The notes under the pieces are model-generated. The model did no database searches. It worked only from the letters and a program-made list of their open reading frames with translations, and was not told the origin of the DNA. DNA of 12,559 nt from positions 1 to 12,559 of the forward strand of contig PEXW01000062.1 of assembly GCA_002774575.1 (NCBI GenBank), in the 5' to 3' direction. This document shows, one piece after another, positions 1 to 6,479 of the stretch; position 1 is the stretch's first letter; every line of letters begins with the position of its first letter. A program made the translations under genes and the position numbers. This DNA is from Candidatus Kerfeldbacteria bacterium CG08_land_8_20_14_0_20_43_14. GTDB taxonomy: Bacteria; Patescibacteriota; Patescibacteriia; PEXW01.

Positions 1-553
1 AACCGGCACCGCCCGTGCCAGCGATCACCGAGCCCGAGAAGGCGCAAGTAGCGACCGCGGCCGTCCAGCCCGGCGTACGCGATGCACAGGCCGCCCGCGA
101 GCTCAAGGAGGGAGCCGCATAGAACGATGATGGAGACCTGCCCAACTGCTCCTTAGTGTCCGACAAGTTATCAAAGTAGGTCTCGGCCTCATCACGTTCC
201 GGTCGACGCAGATTGCCCGCTTCGATGGCGTCCAGGATTCCCTGCGTCGTCGGGTCATGGTCAAACTCAACAATTTCGTACTCCACCTCGCGGACTAAGG
301 GGTTGGTAATCGGAAAGTGCTCGATGACCAGTTTGGAATTTACAAAATAGTAATCCCGCTTGATAGTCTGGAAACGCGGGTCGCTTCCGTTGACGATCAA
401 TTTCTAGGGCATGGCAAAGGGATTTTCCTTTTTTGCATACCGCTTTGCTGACTCGAGAGTCAACGACCCGTTTGCCAACTTGGTGGTAATGTCAGCAATC
501 ACGCGCAGATACTCGCCATCCCGCGTGTCTCCGATCTTGGTTTGGTTAGCCAT
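1..553 (-). pseudogene. Damaged gene of a multicopy patescibacterial protein family, running off the left edge
   Basis: The frame starts at ATG 553-551 behind a clear AAGGAG (565-560, 6-nt spacer). It encodes 49 residues ending in ENPFAMP, then meets an in-frame TAG (406-404). The same frame continues with good coding character (KLIVNGSDPRFQTIKRDYYF, HFPITNPLVREVEYEIVEFD, LRRPERDEAETYFD) to about base 150. The plausible continuation then lies in another minus frame (VSIIVLCGSLLELAGG, GRYLRLLGLGDRWHGRCR), implying a single-base frameshift around 137-150. The final partial codon at the edge begins TT, which fits an expected Phe after CR. From memory, the acidic EVE...FD.D middle and the IV.LGS...W...RF tail resemble a multicopy, highly variable family of hypothetical proteins in Parcubacteria. 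This was not checked by a search. Function unknown. It could be a pseudogene, a recombining cassette, or an intact gene spoiled by consensus errors. Confidence 0.55.
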
Positions 554-559
554 GATCAG

Positions 560-565
560 CTCCTT
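560..565 (-). promoter_or_regulatory. Ribosome binding site of the left-edge gene
   Basis: AAGGAG on the minus strand lies six nucleotides before the ATG at 553. It decides the start and argues that this minus-strand frame was a real gene, rather than the overlapping plus-strand frames. Confidence 0.6.
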
Positions 566-650
566 CTGTTTGTATAATTACCCGAATCCTGTCGGGGCCG
601 CAGTTGAGGGCATAATTGCCCACGCTTGTTAAAGAGATTATGGACAAACT

Positions 651-678
651 ATAATAGCGCAAATGACAAAAAAGTCAA
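651..678 (-). promoter_or_regulatory. Sigma-70 type promoter for the left-edge gene
   Basis: On the minus strand a TTGACT -35 box (678-673) and a TATTAT -10 box (656-651) are separated by 16 nt. Transcription would start near 644 and leave a leader of about 90 nt before the ATG at 553. A weaker plus-strand TTGTTA-18-TATAAT overlaps it (626-655), but no plus-strand gene follows. Confidence 0.5.
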
Positions 679-698
679 GACCTAATCAGAATAAGATT

Positions 699-737
699 GC
701 CGCGTCGTCCCGCCAAAGGCGGGACTCCTCGCAATGA
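699..737. repeat. REP-like palindromic repeat
   Basis: A GC-rich island in AT-rich DNA. The perfect arms GTCCCGCC and GGCGGGAC enclose a 3-nt loop (707-725), flanked by GCCGC and by CTCGCAATGACG. Dispersed intergenic repeats ending in a CGCAATGACG-type sequence are common in many bacteria, so this is probably one of many copies in the genome. Only one copy is visible here. Confidence 0.5.
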
Positions 738-778
738 CGATTAAGAAACCAAAACGGTCTACAACACTAAGACAAAAA

Positions 779-808
779 CCCAGCGCGGGCGGCTCTGCCC
801 GCGGTGGG
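779..808. repeat. GC-rich 12-bp hairpin
   Basis: CCCAGCGCGGGC pairs with GCCCGCGGTGGG around the loop GGCTCT, with one mismatch. There is no following T-run, so it is better read as a palindromic repeat than as an intrinsic terminator. It could still act as an mRNA 3' barrier for the translin operon, which ends at 849. Confidence 0.45.
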
Positions 809-848
809 AACATCTTCTATTTTCTCAAACTCAAATCATACCCTTCGA

Positions 849-1421
849 CTACGCTCGAGGTATTCGCAAGGAAAGGTCATAACGGATTTCCTCCAGCCGC
901 TTTAAATTTCTCTTTGCATCATCAAATTTCTGCCTGCCCTGTCCGGTTAAATCCGCATCCGCTAAATTATGAACTACGCTTTCCACGACTTCATAAATCG
1001 CATCCACGGCTTTGTAATTACGGTTAGTGGCTTGCAAAACCGCGGCTCTGACCATTTCTCCGGTGAAATCCGTTAAAGCTCCGACTTTTTGGTCGGGTGG
1101 CAATTCTGGGTGCTTTGGGAATTTCAGCTCTCCGGATTTATTAAATTCCAAAACCAGCCAGGCTTCACCGAATTCTTCCAAGGCCGCTAAGATATTGCCG
1201 TCATTTAAAAATTTGGGCTCGCCCTGAATTTCCTTCAAAACTTCTTTCAAAATATCTTCGGCCTCGGCTAATAATTTTTTCGCCTGCTTTTCTTCATTGC
1301 GATGAAGTGCAAAAATCGCCAATTTGGAATTTTGCAAGGCCTTCCGGGATTCGACAATGACTTTTTCCCGAAAAGCTTTTTGCTTTTGCAGACATTTTTT
1401 TAAGCTTTTAAATAAACTCAT
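849..1421 (-). CDS. Translin family protein
   Basis: A 190-aa all-helical protein. Translins are nucleic-acid-binding helical bundles; in eukaryotes translin pairs with TRAX to form the C3PO endoribonuclease. Recognisable features are the charged N-terminal helices (1-65), the DFTGEMVRAAVLQAT segment (118-132) corresponding to the conserved LxGExxR core, and the C-terminal IRYDLSLR (179-186), typical of translin. Length is near the family norm of about 190-230 aa. The ATG overlaps the Nudix stop as ATGA, indicating translational coupling. It ends at TAG; readthrough would add only five residues before TGA. Its tail abuts a GC-rich repeat-like sequence (841-859), so the last residues may be repeat-derived. 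Whether it binds or cleaves RNA here is not shown. Confidence 0.82.
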   Translation of the reverse strand: MSLFKSLKKCLQKQKAFREKVIVESRKALQNSKLAIFALHRNEEKQAKKLLAEAEDILKEVLKEIQGEPKFLNDGNILAALEEFGEAWLVLEFNKSGELKFPKHPELPPDQKVGALTDFTGEMVRAAVLQATNRNYKAVDAIYEVVESVVHNLADADLTGQGRQKFDDAKRNLKRLEEIRYDLSLRIPRA

Positions 1422-1978
1422 ATTTTCTTTTTTAAATAAAGATGGTTAAAAAATAAATTCAGGGCAGCCAGGCTGATGCCACAGACAATTTGGCTTTTTG
1501 TCATTCTTTTTCGCAAAGTCGGAATTTTCACTTTTTCTACCGCAATTATGCTTTCGTCACCCTCCTGGGCAATCCGGATGTTGCTGGTATCCAGATCAGT
1601 CGCCAAAAACGCATACGCTCTGGTGGTTTCATGCCCTGGCGCCACATTAAAAGTCCCCAATAATTTCCAGGTTTTTGCTTTTATGCTCGTTTCTTCCAAT
1701 AATTCCCTTTTGGCATTGGCTAAATAATTTTTACCTTTAACAACGCCGGCCGGAAGTTCATAAATGGCTTTTTTTAAAACATACCGAAATTGCTTGAGCA
1801 GATAAATGGCATTGTCTTCATAAGCAATAACAAAAGCGCCTGGCGGTTTTTCTAAATATGAATAAATGCCTGGCTTGCCGTCTGGCCTGATGACTTGATT
1901 TTCCCGAATTTTAATCCAGCTGTTTCTGTAGACCAGGCGCGACTTTAAAGTCCGCCAGGGGTTTTTGGTTTTTTTCAT
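1418..1978 (-). CDS. Nudix hydrolase, ADP-ribose pyrophosphatase-like
   Basis: A 186-aa protein with the layout of ADP-ribose or NDP-sugar pyrophosphatases: YLEKPPGAFVIAY, LLKQFRYVLKKAIYELPAG (60-78), and a Nudix-type helix RELLEET (91-97). The Nudix box is altered. Compared with GX5EX7REUXEEXGU it is one residue short between ELPAG and RE, has Lys where the first Glu is expected, and has Ser for the terminal Gly. The REXXEE metal ligands are kept. Family members hydrolyse nucleoside diphosphate derivatives with Mg2+; the substrate cannot be read from sequence, though the ELPAG context favours ADP-ribose-like compounds. It sits 16 nt after the 98-aa gene and overlaps the translin gene by 4 nt, so all three are probably co-transcribed. 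Confidence 0.85.
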   Translation of the reverse strand: MKKTKNPWRTLKSRLVYRNSWIKIRENQVIRPDGKPGIYSYLEKPPGAFVIAYEDNAIYLLKQFRYVLKKAIYELPAGVVKGKNYLANAKRELLEETSIKAKTWKLLGTFNVAPGHETTRAYAFLATDLDTSNIRIAQEGDESIIAVEKVKIPTLRKRMTKSQIVCGISLAALNLFFNHLYLKKKI

Positions 1979-1994
1979 AAATCAGTTGACGGAT

Positions 1995-2291
1995 TCAAAA
2001 CCAGCCGCTGGTGTGCGAACTTTCCCGGCCTTCATTCTCAACCCGATGGGTGCCATCAGACTCGCGGATCAATTTAAAATTGACTCGCTTGCCTTGAATG
2101 GTGCCTTCGAATGCCGCCTGGTGATGTCTTTTGGCGTGTTCAAAAAGCACCTGAACCTCTTCGTCATCAAGCTGTTTTAAGGCATGGATGCCGTCTTGAT
2201 CGCCCTCAATATCGTGATTATGGACTGTTGGCATAAAATGTTCGTTAAAAGAAACTAACTGTAATTTTAGCTCATCTTTGCCGTTTGACAA
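1995..2291 (-). CDS. Hypothetical 98-aa protein, first gene of the translin operon
   Basis: Not recognised. The protein is short, acidic and histidine-rich (HNHDIEGDQDGIHAL, FEHAKRHHQAAFEG), with a probable central helix and a C-terminal strand-like part (GKRVNFKLIRESDGTHRVE). No signal peptide or membrane segment is visible. The longest start is TTG at 2291, without a clear ribosome binding site; an ATG at residue 20 is an alternative and also lacks one. The 16-nt gap to the Nudix gene and shared strand suggest an operon. Its 5' end faces the prs promoter region; the TTGACA of the proposed prs promoter overlaps its first codons. Confidence 0.55.
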   Translation of the reverse strand: MSNGKDELKLQLVSFNEHFMPTVHNHDIEGDQDGIHALKQLDDEEVQVLFEHAKRHHQAAFEGTIQGKRVNFKLIRESDGTHRVENEGRESSHTSGWF

Positions 2292-2312
2292 GTTAAATAA
2301 TTGAGCTAAGGT
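2285..2312 (+). promoter_or_regulatory. Candidate promoter of the PRPP synthetase gene
   Basis: TTGACA (2285-2290) and TAAGGT (2307-2312) are 16 nt apart, about 62 nt before the TTG start. The -10 box is unusual, but the same TTGAC(A/T)...TAA(A/G)GT pattern lies before the genes at 5534 and 9174. Confidence 0.4.
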
Positions 2313-2363
2313 AAAGACTCAAAACAGATTGTTAAAAATGCAATTTTTAAAATACGCTTTGAT

Positions 2364-2370
2364 AAGGAGG
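2364..2370 (+). promoter_or_regulatory. Strong ribosome binding site for a TTG start
   Basis: AAGGAGG four nucleotides before the TTG at 2375 fixes the prs start. The same arrangement, a strong ribosome binding site with a TTG start, recurs at 9174. Confidence 0.65.
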
Positions 2371-2374
2371 CACT

Positions 2375-3307
2375 TTGAAAAAGCCTTTAATTTATTGTGG
2401 ACGAGCAAACAAAAAACTTGCTGACGAGATTTGCAGGCTTATGAGCATAGACCTTGGCGATCTAGATATTGAAAAGTTTGCCGATGGTGAGCCCTGGTAT
2501 CGTATTGCTGATTACGAAAAAATCGGTTCAAGTGATATGGCTTGCGTAGTCCAGTCAACATCAGAATTTGCCCCACTAACTTACTTCGATTTGCTTGGGC
2601 CGCTTTACGCGCTTCGCCAACTTAATCCTCGAAAATTAGTGGCGGTTATGCCTTTTATGGGCTTCCGCAGACAAGAACGCAACCACGAGGGCGGCGAAGC
2701 AGTCATGGCCAAATTAATGGCAGGGTTAATTGCGGCTGCTGGGGCTACGGATGTGATTCTTTGTGATATTCATAATCCTTGCATTCTGGAATATTTTCGA
2801 GAGGCCGGTGTTCGGCCTTATGAGGTCAATGCAAATCCTCTTTTTGTAAAAGAATTTGTCGGCATTGACCTTAATGATTATGTGGTCATGGCTCCGGATA
2901 AAGGCAGATATGAAACTGCCGCTCAATTTGCCAAAGCTTTGAACATCCCTTTGCTTGGCGCCACAAAGAATCGGCCCGAACATGATATTGCCAAAATCAT
3001 GCCAATTGACGGAAATTTGAAAGGCAAACACGTAATTCTCCGTGATGATGAAATTTCAACAGCCAGCACAATCTCCAGCTCCGCGGGAAAAGCAGAGGAG
3101 CTTGGAGCTCTAGACATGACAATTGCGGTCACCCACGGCGTTTTGGCTGGCGGCGCTATCCAAAAATTGAAGCGTCGACCATTTATTGTCAAGGTAATTA
3201 CGACTGATTCTATCTATTTGACTTGGGAAAAACGCATTCCCAAAATCAGGGTTGTATCAACCGCCCCATTGATTGCAGATATAATCAGTCAAATTGCCGA
3301 GTCCTAA
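2375..3307 (+). CDS. prs: Ribose-phosphate pyrophosphokinase (PRPP synthetase)
   Basis: A 310-aa cytosolic enzyme that makes 5-phosphoribosyl 1-diphosphate from ribose 5-phosphate and ATP, feeding nucleotide and NAD synthesis. Visible motifs are PFMGFRRQERNHEGGE (93-108), matching the RQ(D/E)R ATP-binding segment; CDIHNP (130-135) with the metal-binding His133; VVMAPDKGR (170-178); and the PRPP loop ILRDDEISTAST (221-232), in which the usual VDDMVDTAGT is replaced by a DDEIxT variant. Length matches the family (about 310-320 aa). The start is TTG at 2375, chosen because AAGGAGG (2364-2370) lies four nucleotides upstream and there is no better ATG. It is a single-gene unit with its own promoter and terminator. 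Confidence 0.92.
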   Translation: MKKPLIYCGRANKKLADEICRLMSIDLGDLDIEKFADGEPWYRIADYEKIGSSDMACVVQSTSEFAPLTYFDLLGPLYALRQLNPRKLVAVMPFMGFRRQERNHEGGEAVMAKLMAGLIAAAGATDVILCDIHNPCILEYFREAGVRPYEVNANPLFVKEFVGIDLNDYVVMAPDKGRYETAAQFAKALNIPLLGATKNRPEHDIAKIMPIDGNLKGKHVILRDDEISTASTISSSAGKAEELGALDMTIAVTHGVLAGGAIQKLKRRPFIVKVITTDSIYLTWEKRIPKIRVVSTAPLIADIISQIAES

Positions 3308-3324
3308 AGCCATAAGTTTATTCC

Positions 3325-3366
3325 AGTCCCGTTAGTAATTTTATTGCTGACGGGGCTTATTTTTTA
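3325..3366 (+). terminator. Intrinsic terminator after prs
   Basis: A 14-bp stem (3325-3338 with 3344-3357, three G-U pairs, 5-nt loop) is followed by TATTTTTTATT. It begins 18 nt after the prs stop. Confidence 0.85.
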
Positions 3367-3387
3367 TTCAAAGAGAGCGAAAAATTT

Positions 3388-3416
3388 TTGACAAACTAAC
3401 ATTTTTATGTTATTAT
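3388..3416 (+). promoter_or_regulatory. Sigma-70 promoter of the surface protein gene
   Basis: TTGACA (3388-3393), a 17-nt spacer and TATTAT (3411-3416), just after the prs terminator. The predicted start near 3423 leaves a leader of about 75 nt, which contains a 9-codon ATG frame (3438-3467) of unknown significance. Confidence 0.75.
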
Positions 3417-3498
3417 TATCAATAATAAAATCAAAATATGAATTTCTTTAACGGTAATTCTCGCTAAAAACTTATTGCTGATTTTTATTTTCTCCAAA

Positions 3499-5358
3499 AT
3501 GAGACCTGAAACTTTTTTAAAACTGACCGAAACAAAAACTCGCACAACCGTGCATCCAATTTTAGCTCTCTCAATTGTGGCTTTTTGGGCAGGATTGGCG
3601 GGCTTGGTTTTTTATTTAAACACCCAAAGCCAAGATTTTCAGTTGCGGCAGTATGTGGCATCGGAAGTAAAAGCTGCGGCAGAAGACGCTACAAACTCAA
3701 TCAGGCTGAACTGGACAGCCCCGGGCGATGACGGAAATTCCGGACAGGCTTCAACTTATGAAATCCGCTACAGCACGACTCCTTTAAACGAAACCAGCTG
3801 GAATTTCGCGACACAACTTTCTAGTCCCCCAAAACCAAAACCCGCTGGTCAATCAGAAAGCTTTTTAGTAACGCAATTACAGCCAAACCAGACTTACTAT
3901 TTTGGCCTAAAGACACTTGACGAAGCTGGCAATACTTCAGCCATTTCCAATATCGCCACCAAAAAAACCTCGGCAGTTTCTTTTCCTAATTGCGTGGAAA
4001 ATTGGAACTGCAATGCCTGGTCAGCCTGCGAAAGCGGACAACAGACCAGAAGTTGCGCGGACCAGTCTGCTTGCGGCACGCAGACTAATAAACCAGCCGA
4101 AAGCCAAAGCTGCCCTGCTTCAACTAACCAAACTACTGATTCCGTACCTCCTAATTCGGTCATTACTGCCGCGCCCACTACCACTCAAATCACGCCAACT
4201 TTTACTTTTACCTGGTCTGGTTTGGATGATACGACTTCCACCAATAATTTAAAATTCAGCTACAAGCTTGATAACCGAGCTTGGTCAAGCTGGAACACGC
4301 AAACTTCTTTAACGGTTGATAATTTAAAAAACGGCCAGCATGTTTTTCAAGTCCGCAGTCAGGACCAGGCCGGCAACATCGATCCTTCACCAGCTAGCGC
4401 GACTTTTCAAGTCCGCTTAAATTCTTTTTTGGCCGTAGGCGTGCAAAAGGGCGGCCAGCCAAAAGTCCGGACTTACAATTTTAACGGCGTTCTGTTAAAT
4501 CAATTTTCCGCCTTTGAATCCGCTTACCGAGGCGGCATCCAGGTGACGGTCGGAGATCTTGGCCAAGACGGCCATAGTGAAATTGTGGTTTCTTCAAATT
4601 CCGGCCACAGAGGCGAAGTTAAAATTTTCCGGCCGGACGGCTCATTAATCACAAATTTTTTGCCTTATGGCATGTCTTACCGCGATGGGCTGAACTTGGC
4701 CATTGCTGATATTAACGGCGACGGCTTGGCGGAAATTATTACGGCCAAACAAAAAGGCTTGCCCAATGTCAGGGTTTTCGGCTATCGCCTAAATCGCTAT
4801 ACCCAGGTTTATAAAGAATTTAATGCTGAATCAGTCAATTATCGCAGTGGCATTAGTCTTGCCGCGGGCGATATTAATGGCGATGGCCGGGACGAAATTA
4901 TCACAGCTCCGGCTGGCAGCGGCAGTAATGCCTTAAGAGTTTTCCGCTTGCAGGGCAATACCATACGACAAGTCGCGGCAAAATCCAAAATTCTGGATTC
5001 GGCTAATTCCGGTATTGCCATTGCTACCGGTGATTTGTCCGGCGACGGCTCGGCGGAAATAATTGTGGGTCCGCAGAAAAATTACGCGCCTATTATCAGG
5101 ATTTTTACTTTGCGAGGCACAAATATCGTAAAGCTCCGGCGGGACTACCGAGCTTTCAGGACTGTTGACCGGGCCGGGATACGGCTTTCCACGGCTGATT
5201 TCAACTTTGACGGCAAGGCTGATTTTTTCATAAGCTATGGCGACATTGTCCAGCCAAAAATCACAGTTTTTAGCGGTTCAAATTTTGTCAAGCTTAAAAC
5301 CCTGAATGTTTTTAGCTCCCGCGACCGGCTTATTTTGTCTCATAGCAGCGGGGTATAA
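3499..5358 (+). CDS. Anchored surface protein with Fn3, TSP1, Ig-like and FG-GAP repeats
   Basis: A 619-aa protein from the ATG at 3499; an upstream TTG at 3475 would add eight hydrophobic residues, and neither start has a clear ribosome binding site. A short basic N-terminus precedes one membrane segment (about 19-40), without a clear cleavage site, so the protein is probably membrane-anchored and faces outward. Domains follow in order: fibronectin type III (67-157, SIRLNWTAPGDDG...TYEIRYS...TYYFGLKTLDEAGN); a cysteine-rich TSP1-like module (164-205, NWNCNAWSACESGQQTRSC); an Ig/Y_Y_Y-like domain (215-305, FSYKLDNRAWSSW...FQVRSQDQAGN); and an FG-GAP/VCBS beta-propeller (309-612). The propeller has five calcium-loop motifs of type DxNxDGxxE: GDLGQDGHSE, ADINGDGLAE, GDINGDGRDE, GDLSGDGSAE and ADFNFDGKAD. 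Such architectures usually mediate adhesion or host contact; the partner is unknown. It is transcribed alone. Confidence 0.85.
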   Translation: MRPETFLKLTETKTRTTVHPILALSIVAFWAGLAGLVFYLNTQSQDFQLRQYVASEVKAAAEDATNSIRLNWTAPGDDGNSGQASTYEIRYSTTPLNETSWNFATQLSSPPKPKPAGQSESFLVTQLQPNQTYYFGLKTLDEAGNTSAISNIATKKTSAVSFPNCVENWNCNAWSACESGQQTRSCADQSACGTQTNKPAESQSCPASTNQTTDSVPPNSVITAAPTTTQITPTFTFTWSGLDDTTSTNNLKFSYKLDNRAWSSWNTQTSLTVDNLKNGQHVFQVRSQDQAGNIDPSPASATFQVRLNSFLAVGVQKGGQPKVRTYNFNGVLLNQFSAFESAYRGGIQVTVGDLGQDGHSEIVVSSNSGHRGEVKIFRPDGSLITNFLPYGMSYRDGLNLAIADINGDGLAEIITAKQKGLPNVRVFGYRLNRYTQVYKEFNAESVNYRSGISLAAGDINGDGRDEIITAPAGSGSNALRVFRLQGNTIRQVAAKSKILDSANSGIAIATGDLSGDGSAEIIVGPQKNYAPIIRIFTLRGTNIVKLRRDYRAFRTVDRAGIRLSTADFNFDGKADFFISYGDIVQPKITVFSGSNFVKLKTLNVFSSRDRLILSHSSGV

Positions 5359-5424
5359 TTGATTAAGCAAGCCTCTGGTTAGTTAATAGCCAAACTTTTT
5401 GTTATGACGATTTTGTGAAAAAGC

Positions 5425-5453
5425 TTGACTGAATTTCAATCCGATATTAAAGT
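5425..5453 (+). promoter_or_regulatory. Candidate promoter of the small frameshifted gene
   Basis: TTGACT (5425-5430), a 17-nt spacer and TAAAGT (5448-5453), about 80 nt before the ATG at 5534. The -10 box resembles the TAAGGT before prs and before the gene at 9174. Confidence 0.35.
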
Positions 5454-5533
5454 GGCAAAACCTTGGATCGAGGATCTTGCATAATTAAAACAGTTTGCCC
5501 TTTAACAATTTGCTGAAAGGAGTTCAAGAAAAC

Positions 5534-5850
5534 ATGTCACCAAAACTAACTAATAAGACGGATAAAATCTCCCTAAGTATTTAAAGTCACTAGGCCTACC
5601 AGCAGACCCTAGTGAAATTATCGGCGCTGATTTCAAATTCAGTTTCGCCAGCCAAAATGGGCTAGACGGCATGATATGCGGCACGATTACTGGAATTGAT
5701 TTTTATTCGTTTGGCAATGAAGCTCCGCAACTCTCTCTTGTGGTACAGGGCGTGAATTGTAATGGGGTGACAAAAGTAACCTACCAACCAAACGACAGCA
5801 GCTGGCTAATGCAACCTTTAGAGGTTACAGGAGAACTTGTACTTCTGTAA
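5534..5850 (+). pseudogene. Frameshifted small hypothetical gene (about 105 aa if repaired)
   Basis: An AAGGAG (5517-5522) precedes ATG 5534. The ATG frame reads MSPKLTNKTDKISLSI and stops at 5582-5584. The -1 frame is open from 5566 to the TAA at 5848-5850 and reads as a real protein (PKYLKSLGLPADPSEIIGAD, FKFSFASQNGLDG, TGIDFYSFGNEAPQLSLVVQ, LMQPLEVTGELVLL). One missing base near 5564-5574, for instance in the CCC or AAAA run, joins the two into about 105 residues. There is no start codon at the head of the second frame. Not recognised; it looks like a small beta-rich domain without a signal peptide. It has its own promoter-like sequence and terminator. It could be a true pseudogene, a consensus error, or less likely programmed frameshifting. 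Confidence 0.6.
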
Positions 5851-5886
5851 CTACCACAACTCCATACAAAAAAATTAATTTTCTTT

Positions 5887-5919
5887 AAAAAACCGTGGTT
5901 AACCATACTGCGGTTTTTT
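5887..5919 (+). terminator. Intrinsic terminator after the small frameshifted gene
   Basis: AAAAAACCG (5887-5895) pairs perfectly with CGGTTTTTT (5911-5919). The loop contains the palindrome TGGTTAACCA. The symmetric A and T runs make it potentially bidirectional. Confidence 0.75.
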
Positions 5920-6137
5920 GCTAAGCGGGACAATGGGCCCCGTAGAAGCGTAATTTAGTGTATTGCGTCCTCCTTCGCTCCGCGCTTCGCTTGAGCTACG
6001 AAGAACAGCCTTCGCCCTCGTCGTTAATTTTGATATAAATACTTTCCAGCGTCAAAACAAGCTGGCCTGCAGCCGACCTTCGTCGGCCATGGCCAACTTC
6101 GGTCGGCAAAGGCCGAAGCCCCGCGAGGGGCGAAGGC
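5920..6137. repeat. Gene-free interval with clustered GC-rich palindromes
   Basis: No gene seen. Palindromes crowd the 3' side of tRNA-Arg: GCCGAC/GTCGGC (6072-6087), GGCCATGGCC (6085-6094), and an imperfect CCGAAGCCCC/GGGGCGAAGG hairpin with a GCGA loop (6113-6136). The stretch 5965-5995 (CCTTCGCTCCGCGCTTCGC) has the same composition. The last hairpin abuts the encoded CCA end of the tRNA and could help end its transcript. An AGGCCGAAGCC segment at 6110-6120 also occurs on the opposite strand at 6480-6490, beside the truncated tRNA copy. Confidence 0.5.
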
Positions 6138-6213
6138 TGGTGCGCCCGGTGCGAATTGAACGCACAACCTTTGGCTTCGGAGGCCAACGCTCTATCCGTT
6201 GAGCTACGGGCGC
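6138..6213 (-). tRNA. tRNA-Arg (anticodon CCG), CCA encoded
   Basis: On the minus strand the cloverleaf is complete: acceptor GCGCCCG/CGGGCGC, D arm GCTC/GAGC, anticodon stem TTGGC/GCCAA with loop CTCCGAA (anticodon CCG, decoding CGG), T arm GTGCG-TTCAATT-CGCAC, discriminator A and templated CCA. No mispairs were seen in the stems. It lies one base after the stop of the broken GIY-YIG gene, and its first 35 nt are repeated exactly at 6519-6553. Confidence 0.93.
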
Positions 6214-6214
6214 A

Positions 6215-6465
6215 TTATTTTAATTTACTAAATTTTTTAATAAATTTTTTCTTTTTTGAATAATTGTGCTTTAAAACATATTCTCGCCATCTCGCCTCAT
6301 TTCGACTTGAAAATGTTTCATATCCAATTAAACGCCAGGATATTTTTTTCTCGTTGCATTTACCTCTCCAGAATTATGTCTTTTAATGCGTTGGCCTAAA
6401 TCTTGGGTATGGCCAATATAATACGTTTCATCAACCTGGCTTTGTAAAAGATAGACGTAAAACAT
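6215..6465 (-). pseudogene. GIY-YIG nuclease gene with a single frameshift
   Basis: From ATG 6465 the minus strand encodes MFYVYLLQSQVDETYYIGHT then QDLGQRIKRHNSGEVNATRK. This is a GIY-YIG domain start: YVY and YIG elements, and an Arg-containing QRIKRH. The frame then stops at TAA (PGV*). Shifting one base near the A7 run (6343-6349) restores WRLIGYETFSSRNEARWREY VLK, containing the family's catalytic-Glu region, and a Lys-rich tail ending at TAA 6217-6215. The repaired product is 83 aa, normal for the small free-standing GIY-YIG (UPF0213-like) class. It is the only gene between the two tRNA-Arg copies, so it may be the nuclease of a small mobile unit, now decayed or affected by a homopolymer error. 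Confidence 0.72.
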
Positions 6466-6479
6466 AATTTTGACATTCA

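Larger units (their letters stand above)
554..848. other. Gene-free interval with promoter and palindromic repeats
   Basis: About 295 bp without a convincing gene. It holds the ribosome binding site and promoter of the leftward gene at 553 and the two palindromic elements listed separately. The open frames here have repeat-derived composition and no ribosome binding sites. Confidence 0.5.

Noticed and set aside
3..122. Plus-strand frame rich in Pro and Ala (PAPPVPAITEPEKAQVATAA) ending at TAG 120
   Set aside because: It looks like a protein C-terminus, but it lies antisense to the minus-strand gene whose tail (GGLCIAYAGLDGRGRYLRLL) fits the family seen upstream on the same strand. High GC alone keeps the opposite frame open.
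734..1227. Plus-strand open frames at 734-1027 and 1027-1227
   Set aside because: They are antisense to the translin gene and partly made of palindromic repeat, with no ribosome binding sites or recognisable protein features.
3438..3467. Nine-codon ATG frame in the leader of the surface protein gene
   Set aside because: It could be a leader peptide, but it has no ribosome binding site or run of regulatory codons, and such a short frame is expected by chance.
5963..6202. Overlapping open frames on both strands across the tRNA and palindromes
   Set aside because: They run through the tRNA-Arg gene and GC-rich repeats and have repeat-like composition, so they are not genes.
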